Made by a program: the position numbers and the translations under genes. Source: an uncultured Bacteroidales bacterium (lineage in GTDB: Bacteria > Bacteroidota > Bacteroidia > Bacteroidales > Paludibacteraceae). From it: DNA of 64,000 nucleotides. Below, one piece after another: positions 42,898 to 51,682 of this stretch. Under the pieces are notes generated by a model. The model did not search any database and was not told the DNA's origin. It saw nothing but the letters and a program-made list of their open reading frames with translations. The stretch covers positions 1 through 64,000 of the forward strand of contig ONIM01000019.1 of assembly GCA_900317885.1 (NCBI GenBank), in the 5' to 3' direction. The stretch's first letter is position 1. Each line of letters starts with the position of its first letter.

Positions 42898-43500
42898 ATG
42901 AGGTACGGTTATATTCGCGTGAGTAGCGACAAGCAGACAGTAGAGAACCAACGGTTTGAGATCGAGCAGTTTTGCCTTCGTGAGGGAGTGCAGGTAGACG
43001 GATGGATTGAAGAGACGGTGTCGGGTACTAAGCCTTATTCGAAACGTCAATTGGGAAAACTGCTGAGGCATGTGAAGAAAGGGGATTTGATTATCTGTAG
43101 CGAGTTGAGCCGTTTGGGCAGAAGTCTCTACATGATCATGGAGATATTGAGTTATTGCATGCATCGCGAATGTCAGGTGTGGACTATCAAAGATGGTTAC
43201 CGCCTGGGCGACGACATACAATCCAAGGTGTTAGCTTTTGCTTTTGGTCTGTCGGCAGAGATTGAGCGCAATCTGATCAGCCAGCGTACCCGCGAAGCCT
43301 TGGCGAGACTCAAAGCCGAAGGAAAACATATCGGTCGTCCGAAAGGCAGCCGAACGAGAAAAGAATTAAATCCGTTATACCGGAAAGAAGAATATATCCG
43401 CAAATCGTTGCAATCCGGCCGCTCCAAGCGAAGCATCGCCCGCAGCCTCCGTTGCAGCCGCAATACATTAAGCAGATATATACTGCAAAATGATCTTTGA
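42898..43500 (+). CDS. Serine recombinase (DNA invertase/resolvase family)
   Basis: The 200-aa protein has the resolvase/invertase catalytic domain: MRYGYIRVSSDKQTVENQ with the nucleophile Ser at position 9, the SELSRLGRSLYMI helix with Arg residues, the long E helix region around KVLAFAFGLSAEIERNLISQRTREALARLKAEG, then the GRPKGSRTRK linker and a C-terminal helix-turn-helix (GRSKRSIARSLRCSRNTLSRYIL). Size and layout match Hin/Pin-type invertases. It lies 159 bases before the first copy of a perfect 21-bp inverted repeat that flanks an invertible cassette, so it is the best candidate to act on it. The frame opens at 42856 but that is before the -7 box; ATG 42898 is the start. Confidence 0.9.
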   Translation: MRYGYIRVSSDKQTVENQRFEIEQFCLREGVQVDGWIEETVSGTKPYSKRQLGKLLRHVKKGDLIICSELSRLGRSLYMIMEILSYCMHRECQVWTIKDGYRLGDDIQSKVLAFAFGLSAEIERNLISQRTREALARLKAEGKHIGRPKGSRTRKELNPLYRKEEYIRKSLQSGRSKRSIARSLRCSRNTLSRYILQNDL

Positions 43501-43652
43501 TGTAGTGAAAAACTTAAATTAAGTAAAAAGGGAAGATTTTAAAATCACTGGATATATACATAGTATATATAAGGTAAGGTGGGATACGATATAATCCCGA
43601 TGCAATCAGTATATTCTCCTAGTATGCCTTTAGCAATGAGTACACAGCACAT

Positions 43653-44234
43653 TTAAACGAGCGTTTTTGTTGAGCCACCACATGTAGGACATATTGTAAC
43701 AGACAATGATTCAAAACCAATATTACCTCCTTCAGGGTATATTTTGATGTAAAGTGTTCCACTTCCTGTCGGTTTGTATGTAGAAGGTAATGTAATTTCC
43801 TGATCTACAGCATAACAGCCAGAGGTTGTCGTCGCGCCATTACAAACAGCAGCCTCAGTGCTTAATTTCGAAGTGTAGTATTTGATAGTACAGTTTTTAG
43901 CGACATATTTACTACTCTTCCACCCGTAAATGTCTGCTTGTAGTGTGAATGACGTTGTTGAATTTGTAATAGGCACTGAAATATAAAAGTAACCTCCTGC
44001 TGATACATTGAAGTGAGAGCCAACACCAGTTCTGTGACTCCATTCTCCACCATGGGTTGCTCCTTTACTAGTTTTGACGATGATTGTAGCATCTTGCTCA
44101 TCATCGTCCTCATAGGCTGAATTTGCAGTGCTACTTAGCGGGAATGTCCATTCAAAATCTGTAGCCCACGCATAGTTAACATTCAGCAAGATGCAGGTGA
44201 GCATCATTACGAATAATTTAAGTTTTTTGCTCAT
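43653..44234 (-). CDS. Inactive N-terminal cassette of the phase-variable surface protein
   Basis: The 193-aa frame runs opposite to the large surface protein. It begins MSKKLKLFVMMLTCILLNVNYAWA, a signal peptide, and encodes one beta-sandwich-like domain (TDFEWTFPLSSTANSAYEDD, TTSFTLQADIYGWKSSKYVAK). It ends CPTCGGSTKTLV, stop. The residues GGSTKTL lie in the 21-bp inverted repeat and are the same, in the same frame, as at position 155-161 of the plus-strand protein. If the 43659-44760 segment inverts, this cassette becomes fused in frame to the body of the 2452-aa protein. In the present orientation the short frame stops two codons after the repeat and would make only a small secreted domain. 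Alternatively it could be a stand-alone secreted protein. Confidence 0.75.
   Translation of the reverse strand: MSKKLKLFVMMLTCILLNVNYAWATDFEWTFPLSSTANSAYEDDDEQDATIIVKTSKGATHGGEWSHRTGVGSHFNVSAGGYFYISVPITNSTTSFTLQADIYGWKSSKYVAKNCTIKYYTSKLSTEAAVCNGATTTSGCYAVDQEITLPSTYKPTGSGTLYIKIYPEGGNIGFESLSVTICPTCGGSTKTLV
43659..43679. repeat. Left copy of the 21-bp inverted repeat (inversion site)
   Basis: Exact reverse complement of 44740-44760. On the minus strand it reads GGTGGCTC, then AACAAAAACGCTC. Identity stops abruptly on both sides. Confidence 0.85.
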
Positions 44235-44277
44235 AATATGTAGTTGTCTAATTTGCGAATTATAAATCATTAACATA

Positions 44278-47200
44278 ATGAAAAACTTATTTGTTAATCA
44301 AACCCTTGCGGTTAAGAAAAACTTGTTTGTTAAATTGTTATTGCTGCCGTTGGTTTTATTCTCCATCGGAGTAAAAACATTTGGAACGTACTTTACGTTA
44401 ACATGGACAAAAGAAGATAGCCCAACGAATCCTACTTATTTGAACAATTCCGATGGCAATGGTGTCAAATTATATGCCACCAAAAGTTCTACTAAGGGAG
44501 GAAAAATTACTATTACAACCTCGACTGCAGGAGTATATATCACAAATGTCTCAATATCTGGTAAAAAAACGCAAGGTACTGTTGCTTTTTATTGGGATGG
44601 GAATACTTCAACAACAGGTTATTCAAAAAGCTATACAGAGGCTAGCCATACACAATCTGTTAATGCGAGACTCAAGGAAACGGGCGGAAGCAAAAATGGG
44701 CAATATCACATTACTTCTATTACCGTTTCGTATGTAGTAGGTGGCTCAACAAAAACGCTCAGTTCTATAGATATTACCACTCAACCTACAACGACGAAAT
44801 ATCTTGTTGGTGAAACATTCAGCAAGGCAGGTGCAGTTGTAACAGCTACCTATTCTGATGCGACTACAGCTGATGTTTCTTCATCCGCTACTTGGACACC
44901 GACTACAGGCTTGACATCAGGAAGCAATACCATAACGGCATCCTATACTGAAGGCGGAGTAACCAAGACTGCCACAACAACCGTGACTGCTTACACTGTG
45001 ACGGTCAATAAAGTGGATGAGGATGGGACCGCGATTGCGGATGCAGGAGTTACGGCCAGCTGTACAGGAAGGACATTATCGCAAAATGTTGGTTCGACGA
45101 ACTACGTCTTCAAAGAGTGGCAACTGACAACAGCGAGCGGAACTAGTATATCGACTAATTCCATTACAGGAACACCGACGGGGAATGTGGTAGTTAATGC
45201 GGTTTTCTATAAACCGATAACCATTACATACAAGGCAAATGGCTCCACGTTTACGACTCAAACTTATGCGCGCGGAGGGACGTTAGCTTTCCCAGCAAGT
45301 GGCCCTAATGGAGATGCCTATAGTTGTACCGGCAAGACGTTTGTTGGCTGGGTCGGCGAAGCGAATAAGAACTATTCTCATGCCACGACTGATCCGACTT
45401 ATGCCACAGCGGGAGGGTCTGTTACCACCGCGGCGACCTATTATGCAGTATTCGCAGATGCAACGCCAAGTACCGATTACAAGCAGATTACGGCAGAAGG
45501 CGATTTGGTTGCAGGAGCCAAATACTTGATTGTAGGCTATAATTCATCTGTATATAAAGCGTTGCCTGTAGATGCTGCCACATCTTTAACGATGGTAACT
45601 GTATCCAGTTCCACGATCTCTAATCCCGGATCAACTTTAATTTGGACATTAGAGGGATCGGCTGATGCATGGAAAATCAAAAGTACAAGCAACAATAAAT
45701 ATCTCCAGATATCAGGAGGAAACTTAACATTTGAAACTTCAACATCTCTTACATTTAGTGTTGGCGTTAGCTCGAGTGTATTTACTTTTACCTCTTCAGC
45801 AGCATCCGGTAATAAGGTTTTGTCCTATTATGCCAGCCAAAATAAATTTAATGCGTACTCAGGAGCGAATACAGTATATGTCTTCAAGCAAAAGATAACA
45901 TATTCGAATTATGAAGTAAATTGCTGTACTCCGCCGGCCTCGCCATTAACTATTACCGGGAGCAGCACAGTGTCAATGGATGCCACATTGAGTCCGGGAA
46001 CGAGTGGCGGTAACGGAGGAACGGTGACATGGTCTGTTACGTCGGGAACCGGAACGGCAACGATTAATCCCACAACCGGTGTTTTGACACCAGGAAGTGT
46101 CGGCACGGTAACTATTCATGCTCATCAAGATGCCAATGAAAAATGTGCTCAAGATGCAGAAAAAGAGATAACCATCTTAGCGGCTACTGTGCCTGTATCT
46201 GGAGTTACAGTTGATCCTACGTCAAAAGCGATCGTTGTAGGTGAGACATTTACGATTACACCGACGGTGTCGCCAAGCAACGCAACAGACAAGTCGGTTT
46301 CTTGGACTTCGAGCGCAAGCGGAAAAGCGTCTGTAAGTAGCGGAACGGTTACCGGTGTGGCTAAAGGTACGGCAAATATTACCTGTACCACTACCGATGG
46401 AGGTTTTACTGCGACAACAGCAGTAACGGTGTATAACTTTACCGTATTAGCTCAAGATGAGGACGGAACGGACATTAGCGGTGTGAGCGGTATAACGGCT
46501 TCTCATACAGGTAAAGCGTTGAGTGCTGGAGTCGGTTCTACTAAATATGTATTCAAGACATGGAAATATGCTGCCGGCGGACAAGGCGGATTGGATGCTA
46601 TTCCTTCTGCTACCAGCACAAGTACTACACTAACGGGAACGCCGACAGGTGATGTGACGGTAATAGCCGAGTTCTACAAGCCGATTGTGGTGCATTATTG
46701 GAACAACGGTGTGGATGTACATGATGAAGAAGTAGCACGAGGAACGAACGTTACACCGACGTATTCGGGAGTTTCATCCGGAGGCGCAGGTAATTATGGT
46801 CCATGCGATGCTACGCACGTATATTACTATGGCTGGTCGAAGACGGATATCGGTAGTACTCCGGATGACGAAGCAACGGTGGGTGAAACGTACTCTTCTG
46901 TAACGGCAGATGTGCATTACTATGCTGTATGGACGGATGTAGATGCAGAGGATTATTCAAGTGATTATACAGCCGGTGATGGTGACAATGGAGGATCCGC
47001 TCCAGTGGGATGCGTAACTAACTGCGAAGTCAGTGTTGGGGAATTGACGCATATCCCTGCAGTGAAAATTGGTAGAACAAATGGTGCCGCCTCTTTCGAC
47101 ATATTACTCCCTTCAGGAACGACTCAATTATCATTCCGCGCACGCTATTGGGATTCAAATGCTACATTAAGTATGACTTTCTTCGAAAGTGGTCCTTCTA

Positions 47201-50200
47201 TTAGTCCTACTACGTGTGCCCCAACGTTAACTGGTACTAACATGACGGGTAGCAACACTTCGTTTGGACTTGAAGCAGGAGATGACTTGTTTACATATAC
47301 AGTGTCAAATGTTACAAGTGATGTATATGTAACTTTAAATGCATCTTTCTACAACCGTATCGTTATCTATGATATCCACACTTCCACCGGTGGTGGCGGA
47401 GGTGGTGGCGGAGGCGGAGGAGGCTTCGGTGACGCCGAATATATCACGCGCTGCTGTACGGAATTAGCTACTATAGGTGGTGCAGAAAAGAGCAAGACAT
47501 ACAATAGTGTTACTCTGCAATGGAATGACATTGCCAATGTAAGTAGTTGGGCTGTGACCTGCAAGAAGAAATCGGACGGAACGAGTGCCGGAACGCCGAG
47601 TGCTATTACTACCGTTTCTTCAAAGAAAAATATCACCTTTACTGGTCTTGATCAGTACACCGATTACGTATTTACTATCTCTGCGACTGCAGCAAGCGGT
47701 TATTGCAACACTGACGATGTGGTTGAGATAAAGACACCGTGTGTGAATCCGTCAGACTTGTCGATTACTTCTACAGGAAACAAGTGGGACTTCTGCGCAA
47801 GTGAAAGTATGACGCTGATAGTAAACGGTACGAATATATCGGGAAGCGCAACTTATCAGTGGCAGAAACATAATGGTTCTACATGGGGTGATATTGATGG
47901 TGCGACAAGTGCCAGTTATACGGTTGCCAGCATGGCTGCTTCGAATGCCGGACAATATCGTTGCATTGTAACGAATCCGGGTAGCAGTTGTGACGCGACG
48001 ACTGATGGTTATTGGGTACGTTTATGGCAGTTGTATATCAACAATGGGACAGCTGATGCATGGCAGAGCTTGGACTTCAGTAATACGGGCACAGGAACAG
48101 GTAGCAACACATCTGTTTATTTAACATCTGATAAGGGATATCAGTTTAAACTGATTGATAATAATGGTGGATACTTCGGTTTGAATGACAAGACAATCAC
48201 TGCTACTATTTCAGCCTTTGCATTGAACGGAAGCGGCGCAAACGTTAATGTTACTTCCGGTCTTGAAGGCAATTATACATTTACCATCAACTATTCGGAT
48301 AAGAACAATCCAACCATTGCTGTAACTTATCCTGTAGGCAACCAACCAAGCGGACGCAAGATATGGTTTGACAAATCGGTTATTACCGGCTGGACAGATG
48401 CAGGGACGAGCGATCTAGTATGGCGTATTGGAAAGAAGGCTAATAGTATGACCAACAAAGACGATCCAGCAAATGCGTTTACATTAGTACCAGGTACTGA
48501 TCGGTTCTATGTTTATGAAACGAAAGAGTATAATGGTTTTGAGGCATGGCATGTAGCAAACAATGTAGCTTGGTCTGGTAATTCGGATAACGATCCTGCA
48601 TATGATAACCATAGTATTTACACCCATTATCATAATCAGAACTCAACCGATGTTAAATATGCTATTGTATATCAGAAGTATGTTATTGGAACATCAGGTG
48701 TGACGCTTGTACCAACTACGAAAAAGAACACCGATTGGTATTGCGATTTCTGGAATGTAACTAAGTACGATGGTATGTTGACGCACACGGCAACGATCAC
48801 ACCGCCGACGAATGGTACTATCACCATTGCCAACGCAGCACAGTCATTGGAGGCAACTACCACCACCTCCAATCTGCCTCACCGTACTATTCTGACGGTT
48901 ACGGCTACTCCGGCACCTGGTTATCAGTTGAGTTCGCTAACCGTGAACGGCGAAGCCTTCACAAGCGGTAATGAGTATATCCTAAGTGCAGACGCAACTA
49001 TAGCGGCTACGTTTACTGCAAAGACCATAACTATCACATGGGATGGTAATGGAGGTAATACTCCATCGCCGACAGAGAGCAGTTATACATACAATGGTTC
49101 GACTGTATCTCTGGCAACAGTTACTCACGCTACGAAACTGTTTGCCGGCTGGTTTACCGATCCCTCTGCGGGAACGCAGATTACAGAAATCGGTACGACT
49201 AACAAGCCGACTGCCGATGTGACCTATTATGCACACTGGGTAGATGGTAACACCGTGCAATTCCATGCGGGTGTAGGCTCTGTAACTCCGTCATCATTGA
49301 CACAGACAACGCTTGGCGGTGCAGTGACAGCCTTCCCGACACCGACTATCGACTGCGAGGGTTGGTCGTTCGCCGGATGGAAAGAAGGTAGCCAGCAAGC
49401 AGAGACGACGACTAATCCGGAAGCAAGTTTGTACGCAGGTGGCCATACCGGTTATGTTCCTGCCACAGCAACGGTACATATGTACGCTGTATGGAAGAAG
49501 AATTTCGGTGGCGGAACAGGAACTATTGCTAATACTTACAACTGGGATGACACAAACAATACATGGAGCACAAATAGTATGAGTGCATGGGTTGGAGATT
49601 CTAATACCTCACCTCATAGTGGAACAAAATGCGGAAGCAACTCTGCCGGTGGCGCATACATATACTGTTTGACAAAGGCCACAACTCCGGATTCATTGGT
49701 ATTCTATTATACAAAGTCATCTACCAATACTACATCTTCCAATAAATGGCATATACAGACCTCATCTGACGGATCAAGTTGGACAACAATAGAAAGCACG
49801 TTGGGCAATGACAATCTTACAAGAGGCACATGGGTAAAATATAAGTTTGACATGACTTCTTACTCAAATAAATATGTTCGTCTATTATGGAGTAATGGAT
49901 CTTCAGCATCAGGAGGAACTTTGGATGATGTGACATTCTATTATGAAGGAACTATCCCTGATGCATGGAAGTGGACATCTTCGGCGAATGATTACGGATG
50001 TACCCCTGCAAATCAAGTGAAGACGCCGGTGATCAGCCCGGATACGGAGGCTCAGACCGGTGATGTAAGTGTGACTATCACTTGTGCGACAGATGACGCA
50101 ACGATTCGGTACACGACAGACGGAACGAATCCGACTTCGTTAAGCGGTACGGTTTATAGTGGCGCATTCACCGTAAGTTGCTCTGCGACCGTGAAGGCGA

Positions 50201-51636
50201 TTGCTTACAAGGCGACGATGGATGATTCGGAGATAGCAGAACAGGAATACACGGTAACTGTTCCGACCCCAACATTCAGCTTGCCGGCCGGTACGTATTA
50301 TGATGCCAACCAGAGTGTAACGCTCTCATTGCCGACAGCGCACACAGGAACAGTTATTAAATACACGACGAACGGCGATGATCCCACATCGAGTAGTGCA
50401 ACCTATTCAAGTGCCATCACTGTAACGGAAGGAACGATGACAATAAAGGCTATCGGTTATAACGCGACATGCGGTACTACTTCCGCTATCGCGAGCGCGA
50501 CATATATCGTTCGCTTTGGCGAGACATTCAGTCTGGTAACTGACAAAGATGATTTAATGGCAGGCGACCGAGTTGTGATTGTATCAGCAGATGCGACCAC
50601 CTCTACACACCATGCCGTTTCTACCACTATCAGTGCGAACAAACGTACAGCCACAACCGACTTTAATCTTGCAGCCGGGCTTGCAACAGCTCAGATTTAT
50701 CCGGCTCTAGGTGCAGCGGCTACAGTACAGATATTTACGCTTGGCGGCAAACCCGGCGAGTGGACATTCCACGAGACGACCAACAATGGTTATCTGAACT
50801 GTCCGAGCGCAGGTAAACTAACCAATACGGCAGTTGTGAACAACTCCAACAAATGGGCCATTGACATCAATGGAAGTTATGTAGCAACTGTTACCAACAA
50901 AGAGGTAACCGATGCGGTTATCAAGTCGAACACCAGTTCCGGCCACGTGTTCGCTGCTTATGGTCCGGCTACAGAGAATGTACAATTAGTTAAGCTGTAT
51001 TCTGTTCCGAACCCTGATCCTGTCATCAAGATTGATGCTTCGCTGACATCCTTCTCTGCATGTCGCGGTATAGCAGGCGATTACCAATCATTCTATGTAA
51101 GCGGAAAGAATCTAGATGGGAGTATCGTTTTGAGCAATGTTGCTCCGCTTGCCGGATATGAGTTTTGCTTGACAAGTGACGGTACATATACTGCGGCGCT
51201 TGAATTAACTCCAGTAGCTAAGACCGTAGCCAAGACACGAGTATATGTACGTTTAGCTACTACAGCGAGTGCAGGAGCACACAACGGTAATTTGAATGTA
51301 GCCGTTAGTGCTAATAGTTTGAGTACCAATATTGCAGTGACAGGAAGCGTAAGTACATCTGATACTTATACGGATCAAATTCACAACACTATTGTCACTA
51401 ACCAGTGCGGTGAATATTACGCGCCAAGCATAGATGATGAATCCAAACCAGATCCGGGTGATGAAGATTGTATAGATACACACTATAAATTCATGGGATG
51501 GATCACCGAAGCAGATCGTAACTCATCTGCTGTAAAGAATGATGCATGGTATCTGGAGCACCTGATTACAGCAGGAACAAGCATGACTGCTGATGGTACT
51601 AACTATTACGCCGTTTGGGCGAAGGAAGAAGACTAA
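44278..51636 (+). CDS. Giant phase-variable surface protein, 2452 aa, Ig-like and InlB-type repeats
   Basis: It starts MKNLFVNQTLAVKKNLFVKLLLLPLVLFSIGVKTFG, a long signal peptide. Residues about 37-154 are the switchable domain. From GGSTKTLSSIDITTQP (155 on) follow bacterial Ig-like domains (SIDITTQPTTTKYLVGETF; VTVDPTSKAIVVGETFTITP), InlB/Listeria-Bacteroides repeats (TVNKVDEDGT...FYKPITITYKANG and FTVLAQDEDGT...), a Gly-rich linker of 12 Gly at about 1041-1052, FN3-like and chitobiase-type domains (TPVISPDTEAQTGDVSVTITC; PTPTFSLPAGTYYDANQSVTL). Unlike its two large neighbours it does not end in the LRdG...G T9SS signal; it ends NYYAVWAKEED. An adhesin-like role is inferred. Confidence 0.85.
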   Translation: MKNLFVNQTLAVKKNLFVKLLLLPLVLFSIGVKTFGTYFTLTWTKEDSPTNPTYLNNSDGNGVKLYATKSSTKGGKITITTSTAGVYITNVSISGKKTQGTVAFYWDGNTSTTGYSKSYTEASHTQSVNARLKETGGSKNGQYHITSITVSYVVGGSTKTLSSIDITTQPTTTKYLVGETFSKAGAVVTATYSDATTADVSSSATWTPTTGLTSGSNTITASYTEGGVTKTATTTVTAYTVTVNKVDEDGTAIADAGVTASCTGRTLSQNVGSTNYVFKEWQLTTASGTSISTNSITGTPTGNVVVNAVFYKPITITYKANGSTFTTQTYARGGTLAFPASGPNGDAYSCTGKTFVGWVGEANKNYSHATTDPTYATAGGSVTTAATYYAVFADATPSTDYKQITAEGDLVAGAKYLIVGYNSSVYKALPVDAATSLTMVTVSSSTISNPGSTLIWTLEGSADAWKIKSTSNNKYLQISGGNLTFETSTSLTFSVGVSSSVFTFTSSAASGNKVLSYYASQNKFNAYSGANTVYVFKQKITYSNYEVNCCTPPASPLTITGSSTVSMDATLSPGTSGGNGGTVTWSVTSGTGTATINPTTGVLTPGSVGTVTIHAHQDANEKCAQDAEKEITILAATVPVSGVTVDPTSKAIVVGETFTITPTVSPSNATDKSVSWTSSASGKASVSSGTVTGVAKGTANITCTTTDGGFTATTAVTVYNFTVLAQDEDGTDISGVSGITASHTGKALSAGVGSTKYVFKTWKYAAGGQGGLDAIPSATSTSTTLTGTPTGDVTVIAEFYKPIVVHYWNNGVDVHDEEVARGTNVTPTYSGVSSGGAGNYGPCDATHVYYYGWSKTDIGSTPDDEATVGETYSSVTADVHYYAVWTDVDAEDYSSDYTAGDGDNGGSAPVGCVTNCEVSVGELTHIPAVKIGRTNGAASFDILLPSGTTQLSFRARYWDSNATLSMTFFESGPSISPTTCAPTLTGTNMTGSNTSFGLEAGDDLFTYTVSNVTSDVYVTLNASFYNRIVIYDIHTSTGGGGGGGGGGGGFGDAEYITRCCTELATIGGAEKSKTYNSVTLQWNDIANVSSWAVTCKKKSDGTSAGTPSAITTVSSKKNITFTGLDQYTDYVFTISATAASGYCNTDDVVEIKTPCVNPSDLSITSTGNKWDFCASESMTLIVNGTNISGSATYQWQKHNGSTWGDIDGATSASYTVASMAASNAGQYRCIVTNPGSSCDATTDGYWVRLWQLYINNGTADAWQSLDFSNTGTGTGSNTSVYLTSDKGYQFKLIDNNGGYFGLNDKTITATISAFALNGSGANVNVTSGLEGNYTFTINYSDKNNPTIAVTYPVGNQPSGRKIWFDKSVITGWTDAGTSDLVWRIGKKANSMTNKDDPANAFTLVPGTDRFYVYETKEYNGFEAWHVANNVAWSGNSDNDPAYDNHSIYTHYHNQNSTDVKYAIVYQKYVIGTSGVTLVPTTKKNTDWYCDFWNVTKYDGMLTHTATITPPTNGTITIANAAQSLEATTTTSNLPHRTILTVTATPAPGYQLSSLTVNGEAFTSGNEYILSADATIAATFTAKTITITWDGNGGNTPSPTESSYTYNGSTVSLATVTHATKLFAGWFTDPSAGTQITEIGTTNKPTADVTYYAHWVDGNTVQFHAGVGSVTPSSLTQTTLGGAVTAFPTPTIDCEGWSFAGWKEGSQQAETTTNPEASLYAGGHTGYVPATATVHMYAVWKKNFGGGTGTIANTYNWDDTNNTWSTNSMSAWVGDSNTSPHSGTKCGSNSAGGAYIYCLTKATTPDSLVFYYTKSSTNTTSSNKWHIQTSSDGSSWTTIESTLGNDNLTRGTWVKYKFDMTSYSNKYVRLLWSNGSSASGGTLDDVTFYYEGTIPDAWKWTSSANDYGCTPANQVKTPVISPDTEAQTGDVSVTITCATDDATIRYTTDGTNPTSLSGTVYSGAFTVSCSATVKAIAYKATMDDSEIAEQEYTVTVPTPTFSLPAGTYYDANQSVTLSLPTAHTGTVIKYTTNGDDPTSSSATYSSAITVTEGTMTIKAIGYNATCGTTSAIASATYIVRFGETFSLVTDKDDLMAGDRVVIVSADATTSTHHAVSTTISANKRTATTDFNLAAGLATAQIYPALGAAATVQIFTLGGKPGEWTFHETTNNGYLNCPSAGKLTNTAVVNNSNKWAIDINGSYVATVTNKEVTDAVIKSNTSSGHVFAAYGPATENVQLVKLYSVPNPDPVIKIDASLTSFSACRGIAGDYQSFYVSGKNLDGSIVLSNVAPLAGYEFCLTSDGTYTAALELTPVAKTVAKTRVYVRLATTASAGAHNGNLNVAVSANSLSTNIAVTGSVSTSDTYTDQIHNTIVTNQCGEYYAPSIDDESKPDPGDEDCIDTHYKFMGWITEADRNSSAVKNDAWYLEHLITAGTSMTADGTNYYAVWAKEED
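44740..44760. repeat. Right copy of the 21-bp inverted repeat (inversion site)
   Basis: Encodes Gly-Gly-Ser-Thr-Lys-Thr-Leu in the 2452-aa protein, at the linker just before the first Ig-like domain. Exact reverse complement of 43659-43679. Confidence 0.85.
47387..47424 (+). repeat. GGN triplet tract encoding twelve glycines
   Basis: GGTGGTGGCGGAGGTGG type triplets in frame in the large surface protein. It forms a flexible linker between domains; length changes would remain in frame. Confidence 0.8.
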
Positions 51637-51638
51637 GA

Positions 51639-51654
51639 TGTTCGAACGAACATA
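51639..51654. other. Perfect hairpin between two surface genes
   Basis: ATGTTCG and CGAACAT with a two-base centre, right after the stop of the 2452-aa protein. It lacks a T-run, so it may be an RNA-processing or attenuation element. Confidence 0.4.
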
Positions 51655-51682
51655 AAGTTTAATATTTAAAAAGTTAAAGATT

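Larger units (their letters stand above)
43659..44760. mobile_element. Invertible DNA segment carrying two alternative N-terminal cassettes
   Basis: The 1102-bp segment is bounded by the 21-bp perfect inverted repeat. It holds two divergent starts (ATG at 44234 on minus, ATG at 44278 on plus), each with a signal peptide and one domain, and a short 43-base space with promoter-like elements for both directions (TTTG 44226-44229, TAATTTG 44249-44255 on plus). Inversion would exchange which cassette leads into the long body of the surface protein. The reading frame is kept in both states because GGT GGC TCA ACA AAA ACG CTC is read the same way from both ends. Confidence 0.75.

Noticed and set aside
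43560..43652. Possible terminator or promoter between the recombinase and the left repeat
   Set aside because: GGGAT/ATCCC and an AT-rich inverted repeat near 43550-43610 lack a T-run or a TAnnTTTG box, so neither was called.
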